Positions 1 to 40,497 of a stretch of 64,000 nt of DNA are shown piece after piece. Position 1 is the first letter of the stretch; each line of letters opens with the position of its first letter. This DNA is from Acanthacorydalis orientalis. Its lineage: Eukaryota; Arthropoda; Insecta; Megaloptera; Corydalidae. Under the pieces are notes generated by a model. That model was not told the DNA's origin. It made no database searches and saw only the letters and a program-made list of their open reading frames with translations. Position numbers and translations under genes: made by a program. Location of the stretch: the NCBI GenBank assembly GCA_034766995.1, contig CM068313.1:18098012-18162011 (forward strand), read 5' to 3'.

Positions 1-807
1 CTATTTTAATGATTGATTACTAATAAATTATCGATGTCATACATTAATTCTTCATTGTGTATAAAATTATTTTAATTTTTCTTCGTCGTATTTCACTACA
101 AATGAAGATACGGTTCACGGTTGATGTTTATTACCATTCTTTTGAGTGTTTTGGAAAATACTGGATTCATTTCAAACAATCCGTCTCTGCATGATCAGGA
201 CAAGATAATAAAAATACCAGTACGTCTTTACGACAGGTACATTGAGCTAAACACAAACATTACTCGGGTGTGTCGATGGTAGCACACGCGACCAGTCAAT
301 TCGTGCCAATATCGTAGAAAATATTTTGTCGCCTACCTTCTAAAGACAGAGAATCGATTACACGTAGTGCCATCTCGCATGTATGTGTGTCTTCGACATT
401 TTCCGATTACAACAATGCTTCACGTTTAACGATTCCGTATGTGTTTGGCGTCGAATCGAGAACTCTGTCGTTTGAATTGTGCTCAGTTCACACCTAAGGG
501 CGTAGGTGTCGATGATATATACAGTTGTACACTTCTGTTACGGTTTTTGTGTCGTCCGTCTCATCGCCCCCTGAAACCGTGTCGCATGTAATGTGATATT
601 TTGATGGGTACATCAACTATTTTTAATACATGACAGTCGTTGTAGTTCACACGGACACGTTGTTTCCATTCTGTCATTTTTGTCAAGATAATATATAATG
701 AAGGGTTATTCGGATTGAAATATTGTGCAGAATTCATATTAAATACGTGTTTTAAAAAATGTGTTGTAAAATAAATAGAAATCTGTCAAAGTATTCGTTG
801 TACAACA

Positions 808-811
<4 letters not shown>

Positions 812-882
<71 letters not shown>
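812..882. repeat. (TA)n microsatellite
   Basis: About 71 bp of uninterrupted TA. Confidence 0.95.
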
Positions 883-883
<1 letters not shown>

Positions 884-1319
884 TTTTTCATGAGAATGAA
901 TGTGTCTCAACAGATATATTTATTATAATTGTACGATTTGAAAAATCGTTTTCGTCTGTTTTTAAGCTTCAATAACTATATTTTGACGACTGTACATTTT
1001 ATTATTTTTTTTCGACTTTGTATCAAGTTTCTGGATCTTAACTATAAAACTCCAAGATACCACTGTTACCATTCAGATATACGATACGTTTTCTTACTAT
1101 AATGAATGCACGCGTGTTTATTTATAGACTTGTTATTTACAAATCTGTAAAAATGTGTTTTTTATAGATGTTACACGCCTTTGCGTTTCTGAATTTACAT
1201 GTTTCTGTTCCTTTAGAATTTGTCATATTTTTTTTAATACGATATCATCAAAACTAAGAAATCTTTTGTATCTTCTATATTTTTTCAAATACATTTACAC
1301 ACACATTTGTTTGCTTTCA

Positions 1320-1322
<3 letters not shown>

Positions 1323-1398
<76 letters not shown>
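1323..1398. repeat. (TA)n microsatellite
   Basis: About 76 bp of uninterrupted TA, one of the longest in the window. Confidence 0.95.
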
Positions 1399-1401
<3 letters not shown>

Positions 1402-1985
1402 CTGTAATTTTATTTGTAAGTATGAATATTGTACGATTGTTTTTGAGTCAAACAATAAATATTTATTTTTTGTAGCAACTGCGAACGACTTATTAAATAC
1501 ATCTGTAAAGAATATTAATAATATTTTAAATATTTTTATAAATTATCCAGCACAGGTCTGTTACTATGATTAAAATAGTAAACCAATTTAAATAAAATTT
1601 TTAAGATTTTTTTGAAATTTAAAAGTCAAATGAAAATGTTATTGAACACCTAATCAATGTAGAAAAAATGTCATTTTATAACCACTAACATATTAATGGT
1701 AGTTAAAAAGTGGATCTCCTTATATGTAATCATTAACGGAATGTAATAAAGTACAAGAATTATACCATCTACATAAAATATTCATTATATCCAGTTTTAT
1801 ATGAATTTTATATTGATTTGAATAATTTTTGTGCTTTTTTTTATCAAATAAATACAATTATAATATTGTTAGTAAGTGTAGAAATATGATAACTGTTTTA
1901 AAAGTTATAAAGTACTACTAATGTTTTTCTATTTAATATTTTAATTTAATTCGATTCGAATGTTGCTGGTACTATTACAATTATA

Positions 1986-2562
1986 TTAGATTGGTAGATA
2001 AATAATTGCGGTTTTTGTTTTTTTAATTCTAACCATATATTTTTCCAATAAAAGTATCATTTCATCGTGTTCATGTTAATATCATTTTAAAATGATTTTT
2101 TCGGTCTGTATTTTGGTAACATCGACTTTGGTTTTATTATTAATTTTACTTCAAATTGGGGTAGTGAATTAAAGATAGAAAAGAAGCAAATGGCAACAAT
2201 ATTTTGTATGAGTTCAAAACGGATGATAAAGTAGCAGAAACTGCTCGTAAACTAAACGATGGTTTTGGCGTGGGTACTGTTAATAAACGTACTGTGTAAA
2301 GGTGGTTCCAAAAAATTCGTGCTAAGGACAAGAGCTTTGAAGATGAAGAATGTCGCGGGCGTCCTTTTTCAGTTAATAATGACCAATTGAAGGTGTTAGT
2401 TAAATCAGAACCACGTATAACAATTCTAGAGCTTGTACAAAAGTTAAGCCTTAGTCATCTAACAGTTCTAGACCACTTAAAACAGCTAGGCCAATCAAAA
2501 AAAGCTGTAAATTTATATGAATGTGAAGGTCATAAATAGTAATTATTTTTCTATCAACCTAG
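1986..2562 (+). mobile_element. internally deleted mariner element, copy 1
   Basis: It starts TTAGATTGGTAGATAAATAA and ends with the inverted counterpart CTATCAACCTAG, with TA on both sides. It contains the N-terminal helix-turn-helix half of a mariner transposase, readable with stops: ETARKLNDGFG, RWFQK, NDQLKVLVKSEPR, then HLKQLG. The catalytic half is absent. It is not functional as a transposase; the TIRs could still be mobilised in trans. Confidence 0.85.
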
Positions 2563-2726
2563 TACATAAAATGACACGGTTGACTAGCTGTAACATATAT
2601 TAGTCAACTTAATGTCATATTTTTTAATTTTTTGAATAATTGTTAAAGTATTGAATTCTTCATGTCATCCAAGCATCAGACTAATCCAATTGCTTTCCTT
2701 CTCCTCCTCCACTCCACTCTTTTTTT

Positions 2727-2764
<38 letters not shown>

Positions 2765-3956
2765 AGATAATTAATATATACTTAATAAAATGTTGGCTTT
2801 CTTTGAAGAATTTTTTTTAATCGTAAACAAATTGCAAATATTAGCTTTAACCGTTCTACAAAGAACTAATAAATTACATGCAATTTTAACATTGAATTAA
2901 TGTCTAATGTTGCCGACATATTAAATTGTGTTTTAAATTATTAGTTAATAATTGATTTTAATTTATTATTGTTGTACATTGTTACAAATCGAGTATTTGG
3001 TTAATAGTTGTGCAATCAGTATTGCAGAACGAGAAACAACTGTCTTGTTTTAAATTGCTACATTAGCTTTTATTACAATCATTTAGAAACTGTATTCAAT
3101 AAATATATTCTAGTTATATGTAATTAATGAGTTCATGGTGTTTATATCGATTCATTCTATTTACGGTTTTAATATATACAACGTTAATGAACTACAATTC
3201 AATGTATACTCCGTATGAATTCCACAACTGGTATTTTATTATAATGTAGATAATAATGCTTTTACAAATCGTTCTATTATTTGAAATATATTTTTTTATT
3301 TGTATTGTATAGATTAAATTACTGTTAGTAAGTCGGCTATTAGATCTTAAATAAAGTATTTTTATTTTTTTGAGAAAAGATCAATTCGTACAAAACAAAA
3401 ATAAATTATTTTTAATGCCATTCAGTTTTTTAGGTATTACTAAAAAATATCAATAAACTTAAATCAAAATATACATCGTCTTATGCGAGAACAATTTTTT
3501 CATGACATCAACTTTTTTATATACCAATAAAAAATATCTTAATTTAATGTTCGTTTTAAACTGAAAGGTATATTAAAAAATCGAAGTACTTAATATTAAA
3601 AAGTAGTGTCCAATCCGCACGATTAAAATATGTGTTATTGCATATTTTTGACATTTTTAATAGTTTCAGAATCGATCGTAAATATATGCTCATATAATAA
3701 TATTGACCATATATATATTATAGTAGTGTGTATGTGTAATGTTATAAGAAATAAATTAAGTATATTTAACGTTCGTGTAAAAATAAAATGTGGGTTTGTT
3801 TATGTACAGGTTTGTACATGATAAAATAAATGATATTACAAATAGAAAATACAGTATTTTAAATAATTGAAACGAACTTAATTTTTTTAAATAATAAACA
3901 ACGTGTGTATTACTAATACCGGTTTGTATACGTCGTTTAAAATTACTTTTATTAAT

Positions 3957-4011
<55 letters not shown>

Positions 4012-5394
4012 TCACATAAACACCTATGTGTGACTTTTTATGTATAAATTATAAAAAATATGACGTTTGAAAATATTAAACGTGAGAAGATAAGTAAGTG
4101 TACAGTGAATAATCGAATTTATTAATTTACAAATGGTTAAATGAACTGAAATTTTAATTGAGAAAGAATTTAGTATTAACATATACATTACTCAGACAGA
4201 CAGATTAAGAAATATTTTTAGTATATCATAAAATATTTAAATGCAAAGAAAATATTTGTGTTTTCAATATAAATAAATGTATTTAATAGACAATTTATAT
4301 TTTTTAAGCAGATTACCTTTTATTATCGTATTAAATAATTATTCTATTGTATTCAAATTTCATAAATGCAAATAATTTAATATTAGAATATTATTAGGTT
4401 TTATTGAACTTGTTTAAACACCGTGTAAGGAGAGCTTTAGTAATTGTTTTTACATGAAAAGATAAAAGAAATGCCGAAAAAATATATGATCGAAAAATGT
4501 AAATGCAAATCATTATAGTACCGGATATTTTGCAGCACAATGATTTATAAGAAAACAAACAATTTTTTTTTTTTTTTGGGCGGTTATAACATTTAAGAAC
4601 TAATTAAACTATAAGTTAAATACAATATAAATCAACAATTTTGATATTTTTTGTATAGTTTATAATCAGTATATTTCATATACAATAGTATTATGGTATA
4701 TTGTAATATTTAGTTGGTATTTAAATAAACTTGAAATTTTCATCAATTTATTAATATAATATATTCCAAATAAATAAAATGTATAATTAGAAAATAACAC
4801 CAGTACTTTTCAGATCGCCATTTATTATGTTTTATAATATTTTCAAGTGTATGTTAATTTTTCAGTACGAGAGAAAAATTATGAAACATGCCTATAAAAA
4901 ATACATCTGCCGAAAATTAATTATTGAACCGAATTTAATTCGATTACAATCATATATTGGCGAAATTTGTTTAACATTTGTACGAAATTTACTGTTTATA
5001 CTAATATTTTATAATTTTTATTTCTATTACTGACACTCATATTAATGAATATTTATACAGACATTCTAGAATTTTCAAAAGAGATCACTTCATAAATTGT
5101 AGAAAAAATTGAGAAAACATGTTAAGTGTATAAAAATATTTTAACAGTTAGCAAATTGTTTACGACGATTGACATAATAAATTAATAATATTGTAAATGT
5201 TTGTAATATGCATGTTAAGAAAACAGAAAAACACAAACCTTTCAACAAATGTTTAAAGAAAAATTATACAAGTATTTAGTTCAGTTGTCAAGAAAACTGT
5301 GTTATTTGGAGAAATATTGTTAAATGAGGAACCGATAAATTTTATATATATATATATATATATATATTGATCGAACTTTTGATATTTCTCTATT

Positions 5395-5580
5395 CGCTCA
5401 ATGATCGGGTGCTATGATTGAGACAACTACGTCTGACGCCGAGTCGCTAGAAGGGGATGTGTCTGAGCGACAGAAATAGCGCCGCGGCGCGTCAACACGT
5501 GGCGGACTGGCGGGTCACGATATGGTGCGTTGAAAATGTCGTCACACCGTGAACACAACTGTTACCCAGTATTTCCAGTG
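5395..5580. promoter_or_regulatory. CpG-rich island, candidate ci promoter/first exon
   Basis: This is a sharp rise in GC and CpG in AT-rich DNA, with a perfect 12-bp palindrome GCGCCGCGGCGC at 5479-5490, an ACACGTGG E-box-like site and several CG-rich words. It lies 3.1 kb upstream of the first visible ci exon on the same strand. A short ATG-initiated open stretch starts at 5536. Promoter function is inference. Confidence 0.4.
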
Positions 5581-5761
5581 TGTATATACTTGTAGTTTTG
5601 ACATATATATTAATAATGTACATTGTACTTAACGTATGTACTCGGATAATTATTTCGTTAAGTGTCTTATTGAAAGTAATTAATTATACATGCATACCGT
5701 GCCATATACACATACATATAAACGCACATTGTATTTATATACATGTATACATATACATATA

Positions 5762-5815
<54 letters not shown>

Positions 5816-7415
5816 CAGAACCCGAATAATAAATAATATCGAAAAGCATGTAAGCCGCAACTAAAACGAACAATAAGCTATTGTGAATCATTTTGATAAG
5901 TTTTTGTATGGTATAGTGGGAGTGATTCAGTTGTAAAATACAAACAGGATAATAAAAGTAAAGAGTTTGATAGAAACGACTGGAATATCTTTCAAGATGA
6001 GAAGACAATTGATATACAATAAAGTATTAGTTCAAGAAATATAAGAAAAATCTAAGAAATATAAAAAGGAAATAAAGAAAAAAAATAAATGTAGAAAACC
6101 GTCCATGAACAGCGAGATAAAGGTATTAGAAAATGAGTTGAAAGTGTAAGAAAAAAAATTGTTGTATGAACTTGAATTGTATAGTTTTTAAAGCTGGAAA
6201 TTGTATAAATAATTGTATAAAGTATTGTTTTTAATTGAAGATGACAAGATTAAATGAATTGAAAAATATATTTTCTGTCGATCGTGCCATTTCTGATGTA
6301 TTTTTTAAAAGAACTTGAGTTTATGTTGATCGTTCTTAAATTGACTGTTGTATGTGAATTCTAGAGACCAGTTTTGAATCGTTGTGCAGCATCAAATTTA
6401 ACACAATATTAATGAAAAATAGGTACAAAGGAAAATAACGTAATAATTTATTTGAATTATAAAAAAAAATATTGTGAAAACGTGGATATATTCGTATTAT
6501 TTGCATATTCAACTATTAATTAGTGTGTACATTAGAGTGTAACAGAATAACAGAATGAAATAAGAACTAATTACCATGATAATTAAACAATTATTTATAA
6601 AAGACAGTTATTAAAAGTATGTGGTGAATTGTTTCATTCAAAAGAAGTTTTAGGGAAACAAAATGATAATTTGTGAATAAATATTAAAAGAAATTATATT
6701 ATTATTATATGTTATTTACGAAAAATCTATATTTTTGATTAATTTTCATTTATTTTTATCTATGAAATATTTCTGAAAATCACACACACATTATATATAT
6801 ATATATATACACGTGTGTGTGTATGTTTTTGTATAATTATGTACAATTGCGTTTAATTCACATAAGCTTACAAAAATACAGTATATATTTGTTGTTTAAT
6901 CAAATTGTCTATTAAAGTTGGAGCTTATTTAAAAAAAAATATTGACACAAGTATAAATTCATTAATAAGTTGCATATTATCAATTCAGTCGTATATGTAA
7001 CACTGATCTATTATACGGATAATTCTCTTGTATATGTTAGTGTATCAGCCTGTGTACGAAATACAAGAAAAATAATTGATTAATTTCGTATTATTGATAC
7101 GTCAAACGGATTAACTTGTAATGCTGTCGTGCAATATAAATAAAAGTACAATTTTTATTCGCCTTTAATGTATTCACTGCATGTCCGATCGTAAAGTATA
7201 GATGGCGCCGAATATATTGGCCCGTCTCTATATTTACAATGCTTTTACATATCCGAAATAAAACACTAATGATTGATGTGTGATAGAAATTTAATGATTC
7301 CAGCGGCATGAACACATGTACAATCAGTGATCAATTAAATAGTTGATGAATGTCAATCAAGTCAATTTCCTGGAAATTACTATCATACAAAATTGCACAC
7401 ACTGAACATACATAG

Positions 7416-7417
<2 letters not shown>

Positions 7418-7491
<74 letters not shown>
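7418..7491. repeat. (CA)n(TA)n compound microsatellite
   Basis: About 46 bp of CA run directly into about 27 bp of TA. Confidence 0.95.
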
Positions 7492-8082
7492 CTTTTTAAT
7501 GTGAATATTTCATTTCCTATGTGGTACTATTTGAATTTGATTTAATTTAAAAATCGGACTTACATTTCCTTAACAATTATGATTGTATTATATCTGTAAA
7601 TAAAATGATTATTTATCATTGATGGGTTTTAAAATTGTTATTATTGTTTAATCGTTTAAGTTATTCTTTAATATTTTCGTTTTAGTATTTCTTAAAAGAA
7701 AATTATCTTAGAAATTTCGTAGTTCGTATGTATAGATTAGTTTCATTCATGTAAGATTTGCATAATATTCGTTTTGAAAAATGTACTTATGACGAGTTAA
7801 AAATACTGAACATTTTTATGATCAGATTAACGTTTTTACATCGGTAATAATCTTAAGTTAATAGCAACCAATGGATTTTATACCGTTTATAGTATTTGGT
7901 AACTAGCCTTTTTTATAAATATTTTGCGTACATTGTTTGTAGTAAAAAAGTCAGAAGTCGTGTATTAATAATTTATGTCTTTCAAAAGCAAATATATTAT
8001 TAATAAATGCCGTCTTAAACTTGTTATTCAGCCAGATGATCTACGATTTATATAGTTATTTTTACAAGTATAAATAAATCTC

Positions 8083-8084
<2 letters not shown>

Positions 8085-8128
<44 letters not shown>

Positions 8129-8180
8129 TATATAGGTAGATAGATAGATAGAGAGAGAGAGAACGAGAACGAGAGAGAGT
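8085..8180. repeat. compound TA / GATA / GA microsatellite
   Basis: (TA)n to 8118, a degenerate ACATATACATATA stretch, then GATA units and GA-rich AGAGAGAACGAGAACG to 8180. Confidence 0.9.
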
Positions 8181-8684
8181 TTTTAAGTTGTCATAATAAG
8201 GTGACATCAGAATCATATTTTTTCCAAAACTATTATTAAAAACACTGAAAATGTACTTTTTAGATATAATTTTAAAATGTTTTAGGGAAAAACATGTGAG
8301 CAGTTAAATAGGTTATATATATATATAATGAAACAAAAAAATACACAAAAACGAATACATTTATTTTGGAAACGAGTGTGCATTTTTATAATTTAAAATT
8401 ATATGTTTTATAAGGAGATAAAAATATACTTGTATTCATTCTCATCTGAAAATTAAACAATCAAATATCTGTATCTGTTTAATTTTATATTTCTAATTGA
8501 ATTTGTTTTTTTAATATGTATTTTTTTATTTTTAGTTTTGTTGGATTGTATTTATAAAACTTAATGCCTATGTAATGTGTCTTATTAAGTGCGCATCTTT
8601 ATTAATATAAAAAATTAAATTTTTTAAGTTTGTATATTTCGGAAAAATATATTTTATATAATTAATTCGTTATTTTTGTTATAG

Positions 8685-34583
<25,899 letters not shown>

Positions 34584-34883
34584 GTTAAGTTTATCCCAGT
34601 TCTTCACAAGTGTATAGACATTTATAATAGTGTATTATTTATGTGATAATGGCATTTTTAATAACTCATTTAAGAACTGAATTGTATTTCTAGTTGTAAG
34701 ATATTAAATTATATTAAGCAGGTAAAACAATGAAATAGAAATTTGTTTTTAATACATAAAGTTTGTTTATAAGGGATCATGCTTGAAAATGTGTATCAGA
34801 ATTTATGTAAAATTTGAATTGGATGTTTGAAAAATGTCTATAGTAAATATTTGTCATAAAACTCCATCAGGATTATTATAAAA

Positions 34884-35616
34884 AATAAAAAGCTGAAAAC
34901 ATAATGGAAATTTGAATTTTTAAAATATACGATTCAGTAACAAACTTCAACTAAGTGAAATGCTTTTAAATTTTAATTCTACCTCTCTACTGATTATCAT
35001 AAGTTACTATTCCTTACCTTCAAACATAATTAAAATTAAATATTATTTCATATTAATTTTATTATAAATAATATTTTATGGTGCCAAACTTGAAAAGTCC
35101 ATATAATAAATTTCAGAATATAGTAAATAATGTGTAAATGATTATTGTAAAATATATTTTATATACTATTAAGGTTTGTAAACATTGGCTTTAATGTTAT
35201 ATATTTTAATGAAATTACTGTTCAGTAAAAAACTGAAATTAAGAAAAAATGTAAATTATTGACTTACTGCAGTGTAGAATTTTTGATTTTAATTTTATTG
35301 TTTAATGTTGTGATCTCAACATTCTGCTTTGTGTATAATTAATAGTGTTGATTTTGAAATATATTTTAAATTTAAATATTTTCGCTTGTATTTTTTTCAC
35401 ATTTGAAATTTATGTTTTTTAGAAATGTTACAGATTTTCTTGTGAAGTTTTTTTTAATTTAATCTACTGAGATGATAATTTTTTATCATTTCGTAATTGA
35501 TACTGTGTTTGGATTTTGAACCCGATTGCTGATTGATGTAAGTATTTAGTAATACATAATTTTTATTTGTGTCAGTAATAAAAAATATTATATTTGAATT
35601 TTTTGGATTAAATAAA
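34884..35616 (+). promoter_or_regulatory. ci 3' UTR with candidate poly(A) signals
   Basis: AATAAA hexamers downstream of the ci stop occur at 34884-34889, 35105-35110 and 35611-35616 (the last followed by a G/T-rich stretch). In such AT-rich DNA the hexamer is common by chance, so which one is used cannot be decided. Confidence 0.4.
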
Positions 35617-36134
35617 GTATATGATGTTGATATTAATTATAAAAGAGCTGCTTAAATATTGTATTCTATTACAAAAATTACTGTAAAAAAAGATAACTTC
35701 TGTAGTCTGAAGTGTTACTAAATAAAATAAAGATATTTTTTAATATTTTCAACACTAGAGACTATTTAGTAGACAAGATTTAAATTAGATGAGTTTTTTT
35801 ATGAAAAAAAAAGATTATTTGCATTTATAAAATTTGACTTGTAAATTAGCTTAAGAGAAAATATGAACAGGAATAGAATACTTTTGAATGTACTTACTTT
35901 CTATTTTGTATGGTACTTTATTTTAGATTTTTAGTTAATTTTAATTGTTATGTCCTTTATTTGTTCTAAATGTTTTAATGCTGATTAGTAGAAATTATGT
36001 TTGATTTTAAATAAACATGTTAATTATAAAAAAAATTATTAGACAATTACACAAAAAATCTTTTTATCTTAAACTAATTTAAGAAATGCATGAGAAACAA
36101 CTCTATGCATATTTTTTTCTAAGGGAATTTAAAA

Positions 36135-36167
<33 letters not shown>

Positions 36168-36602
36168 CATGGTTGTAACACTTTCTTGCCGGTTGCACAT
36201 TTTTGTATTTTAATCCGGTGTTCATAAATAAATATGTTTAATAAATATATTAGTTACATACTTTATAATCCATGAGTTATAGTCATCTGAATTCAGAAAG
36301 TACGTTATTTTTGATATTTTTTCTTGAATATATTGTATGATTTTTAGGGTACCTGCATATTTATTTTCTTGTTACTCTGTAAAAAAACAATATATTATTC
36401 CTTAAACTGTTTTTATTTTTAATTAATAATTGTATATTTATGTGGTAATAAGATTATAATTTAAAATACATAATTTAACATGATGAAATTTAAGCAACAT
36501 AGTAATTTTTTTATATAATCTTCTTTATGATAATTTCCAAAGCAATTGTTTGTTTTTATTTTACTAGTTTGAAATATGAAGCTAAAAGATTATATCTATA
36601 GT

Positions 36603-36604
<2 letters not shown>

Positions 36605-36677
<73 letters not shown>
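36605..36677. repeat. (TA)n microsatellite
   Basis: About 73 bp of TA between the two convergent genes. Confidence 0.95.
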
Positions 36678-36680
<3 letters not shown>

Positions 36681-38682
36681 ATTCAGGAAGAGTAACAAAC
36701 AAACAGCACTTAAATTATTTAACATTTCGAATAAATATATTTAAATGTCCTATTTTAAATCTAAGAGAATTAAATGATCTGTAATACAAATAATTATGAG
36801 AATTATTTTAAAGATATGCAATTAATATAATTTTAGATTCAAAATATTTGAAGGCAGTTACGATCTAAGGAAAATAATAGATATTTATTTCATTTAAACA
36901 TTACTTTTTTGAATCTTAAATATTTTTATTTAACATACTATTAAATAAAATATAAAATTATGTTTATTTTCAGTGTCTTTTCTTATCTCCTGTTAACTTC
37001 TCATATTTTTTTGTATTATAAATGATGAATAAAATTGAGATAATATCTTATTTTTTATTTCATGCCTTATGTTATTATAACTCTATATTACACATTATAT
37101 CTTAAAACTACATTGAAAAATTAGAATAATACAAATTGTAAATGACACAGATTTTACTCAGAGTATGTATATGGACACTTATAAATCAATATGTTGAACT
37201 ACTGTTAATATATTAATTTTATAATATATTTTTTTATATTATTTTAAATCTTTACGATTTCTTATTAAATCTAATGAAATCCTTACTTAAAACAATACAT
37301 TGTTATTTTTTAAAATTCACAATAAAAGAATTGTATATCAAGTGTTACTTATCACCCACTCTAATAGCATTTACTCTGACTGAATACTGGTGAAAAATGA
37401 ACATTTATAAGACATGAAATTTTATTTGCTTCGACATAATATAGAAAGAGACAATAGTCATTAAGTACAGATTTTGTTAAACAAATAATCCTTTGATTCA
37501 ATGATATCAGTAATACTAAAAGGAATGTATATGCTGACCTATAGAAGACATAAGAATTTTCAGCTTATTCTAATAATTTATTATTACATTAGTATGATTT
37601 TTTTGTTGGTTTTATTTTTAATCATGTAACTACTAAATTTTTCATGCAAAAAGCACATGGACAGTGCAATAAGAATATATTTTATAACATTATAATAATA
37701 TGATTATATATGTATAATGTTAAACTTTGTATATTTTTCAATTCGTAATTGAAATTGATAACAGTATATTATTTTCTGGAATAAGTATTTCACATTAATA
37801 TATATTTTTACAAATATTGGAATTTTTTGAAATACATACTCATCTATACTTCCACAAATCACAATACTGAGTGTATACTCAAAACCTGTATTGTATCACT
37901 ATCAGCAAAACATTTAATAAGTGATTTGAAATGAATATATTTTAAATACAAAATTCAATGCAAAAAGCATAGATTGTCTTAGCTAAGGACATAAAAAAAT
38001 AAAATTATGATAAATTAAATGTCCTGTAATATTTATTTCATAATGAACTCATAATACATACATAAAAATTCTGAATCAGAATATAAGAAACTTTATCATA
38101 GCACGTTTGTTTTTCATTTGAATAACAATTTGACATTCTTATAGTATACATAACCCATTTTTAAAAATCTGCATTTCAAATACCAGTACAGAAATTCTGT
38201 GTAATAAACATACAATCTCACATTTGTTTACAGTTTTGCATACTATTTCTAAAGTCTGATTAAGAGTTTTTATAAAATAAACACTATCTTCATAAAGATA
38301 GATAATACATACAATCAAAATTATGCCAAAGATTGGGCTCACTGTTTGGCATTATAAAATATAAATTTAAAATTAAAATCGCATGGTTCATTATGAAATA
38401 TTTTACAGATTCTTGAAAGTCATGAACGGAGGTAGATATAAAGAGAGATCATGTCACTTAAGTATTTTATGATATAATGTGTTAACATTGATATTACTTT
38501 GAAATAGTAAAAACTATAAATATTATTTAACGTTTTGAATGGAAGGAAAGGTATTGTTTAATTTTTATACATTATTTTGTCACTATTTATGGAAATGAAT
38601 AAGCATGTTATGCAATGTTTAATAAATTTATATAAGTTATATTTATGATTATTTTAAACACCGATAAAATGTGAAAAATAAA

Positions 38683-38743
<61 letters not shown>

Positions 38744-39398
38744 ATAAACTGTAAATAAATTGATCTCTGTATAAATTAATTTTTGTTCTTTAATAAGTAA
38801 ACTAGTTATGTTTTAAAAACTAGAATAATGTGACCTTTAATGTAAATTTTTACTAAGTAATTTAATTGAAACATAAACTTTTCTTTTAAAGAATTATATA
38901 ATATAAATAAATAGTATTTTGTTGTCTAAATGGTTTAATTTAAATAAGATATTATTCGTGTCTTAGACTGTTTTGAAAAAATAATATGCTGTTCTTAAAA
39001 AATGAATGTTTCTAAAGTATATTCTTAATATTCTAAAAATGTATTAAGCATTGATATTAACTGAAAACATTTCTATTCATTTTTAATACCATGTAAACAA
39101 TTGCAACTATTCTATAAATATTGAAATTTTTAAATACTTTTAATTAAAAGATTTTTAACATTTTAAGTATGCTAAATTCACATTTTACTACATACTATAA
39201 GCTACTTTTTAAACAGTTTCATTTTGGTCATTAGATACAAAATTCAATTTAAAATCATGTAAAGTTATTACAGTGTCAAAATTTAATTAACTTATATAGA
39301 TAAATTGGTTCTTATTGACACTCTTACTTTGTTTAAATAATAAATCACAAATATAAATATTAAAAATTATATACATTCATAAACATATAATATACATA

Positions 39399-39458
<60 letters not shown>

Positions 39459-40427
39459 CACATCTATATACACATTTATTTTCCTCCAATTGTTGTAAAT
39501 AAATATTATATTTTTGTTACATGTTAGTAAATAATTTGACTCATTGCAATATATCAAATTTTGGATATTTCATTGCTAAATGTGTGATAATTTTTTAAAC
39601 TGTGTTTTTAATAAGTAAACTTTAACATGTACAGTTTGTAGTACATTCAAACAATTACAGCTAGTATATATTCCATTACATTAATATTTTTTTTATAAAT
39701 AAATAGCTGTTTTACTGCTCTAAAAAATTTTTAATAGAACTTGAAAGAAATAATCATTTATGTTAATTAAACATTTGAGTTATATGTATAACATTATATT
39801 TATTTTGAAGATTCCATCAATTTGTGGCAAAATCTTATTGTTATACATTTCAATTACTAGGAATAATGAGATACTTTGGTATAGGAGTACTCAAACATTT
39901 TTTAAATTGTAATAAATATAACGTTTTGATAACCATACTATAAAATAATTTCTACATATAGAAAGGTAAATTACCAGTTATTAAATAAAAGAAGACATAA
40001 AATTTATACAAATATTTTACATTTATTATTATAGAGTTGGAAGAATTGAATTTGTCTAAAATATAAATTGAGATTGATATATTTTATATGATAAATTTTG
40101 ATATAAATATTTTGAAAAAAATTTATGGTAAAATACTTGATTTATATTAAGTAAATTGAATGGTCGAGAAAATATTTCTTCTTAATTAAAAAAGTTTTTA
40201 TAACATTTAGCTACAAAACAAATGACACATTAAATATTTTTACATTTTTGTTTGCTGAACATTATTTATAATTTGTGAAAATGTATGGTATTACTATTAT
40301 TTGTGAAATATTTAGTATCAAAATTATTTTTACTGAACTTCAAAGTTTAACACAATTTAATGTATTAAACAAAAATAAATGATATAATGAACAATGAGTT
40401 ATCATTCTGTACTTATTTATATTAATG

Positions 40428-40497
<70 letters not shown>

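Larger units (their letters stand above)
1..8684. other. ci 5' flank or 5' intron, no recognised coding exon
   Basis: The missing N-terminal coding exon(s) of ci should lie here or further left. No convincing coding exon was found. Positions 200-640 and 5395-5580 are distinctly less AT-rich than the rest. The remainder is AT-rich DNA with (TA)n tracts (812-882, 1323-1398, 3961-4007, 5343-5366, 5768-5810, 8085-8118) and one deleted mariner element. Confidence 0.6.

Noticed and set aside
1155..1573. Open frames of 88-106 residues with long IYIYIY runs (also at 5580, 5667, 8028, 21206, 25720, 26106, 39360, 41402, 48779, 49879, 51257, 55975, 56699)
   Set aside because: They are translations of (TA)n microsatellites, which lack stops in two frames per strand; no conserved sequence outside the tract.
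2720..2765. (CT)n(TA)n run as a regulatory GAGA site
   Set aside because: Simple compound microsatellite, with nothing nearby to suggest a promoter.
7091..7315. 74-residue minus-strand open frame
   Set aside because: No recognisable motif; composition as flanks.
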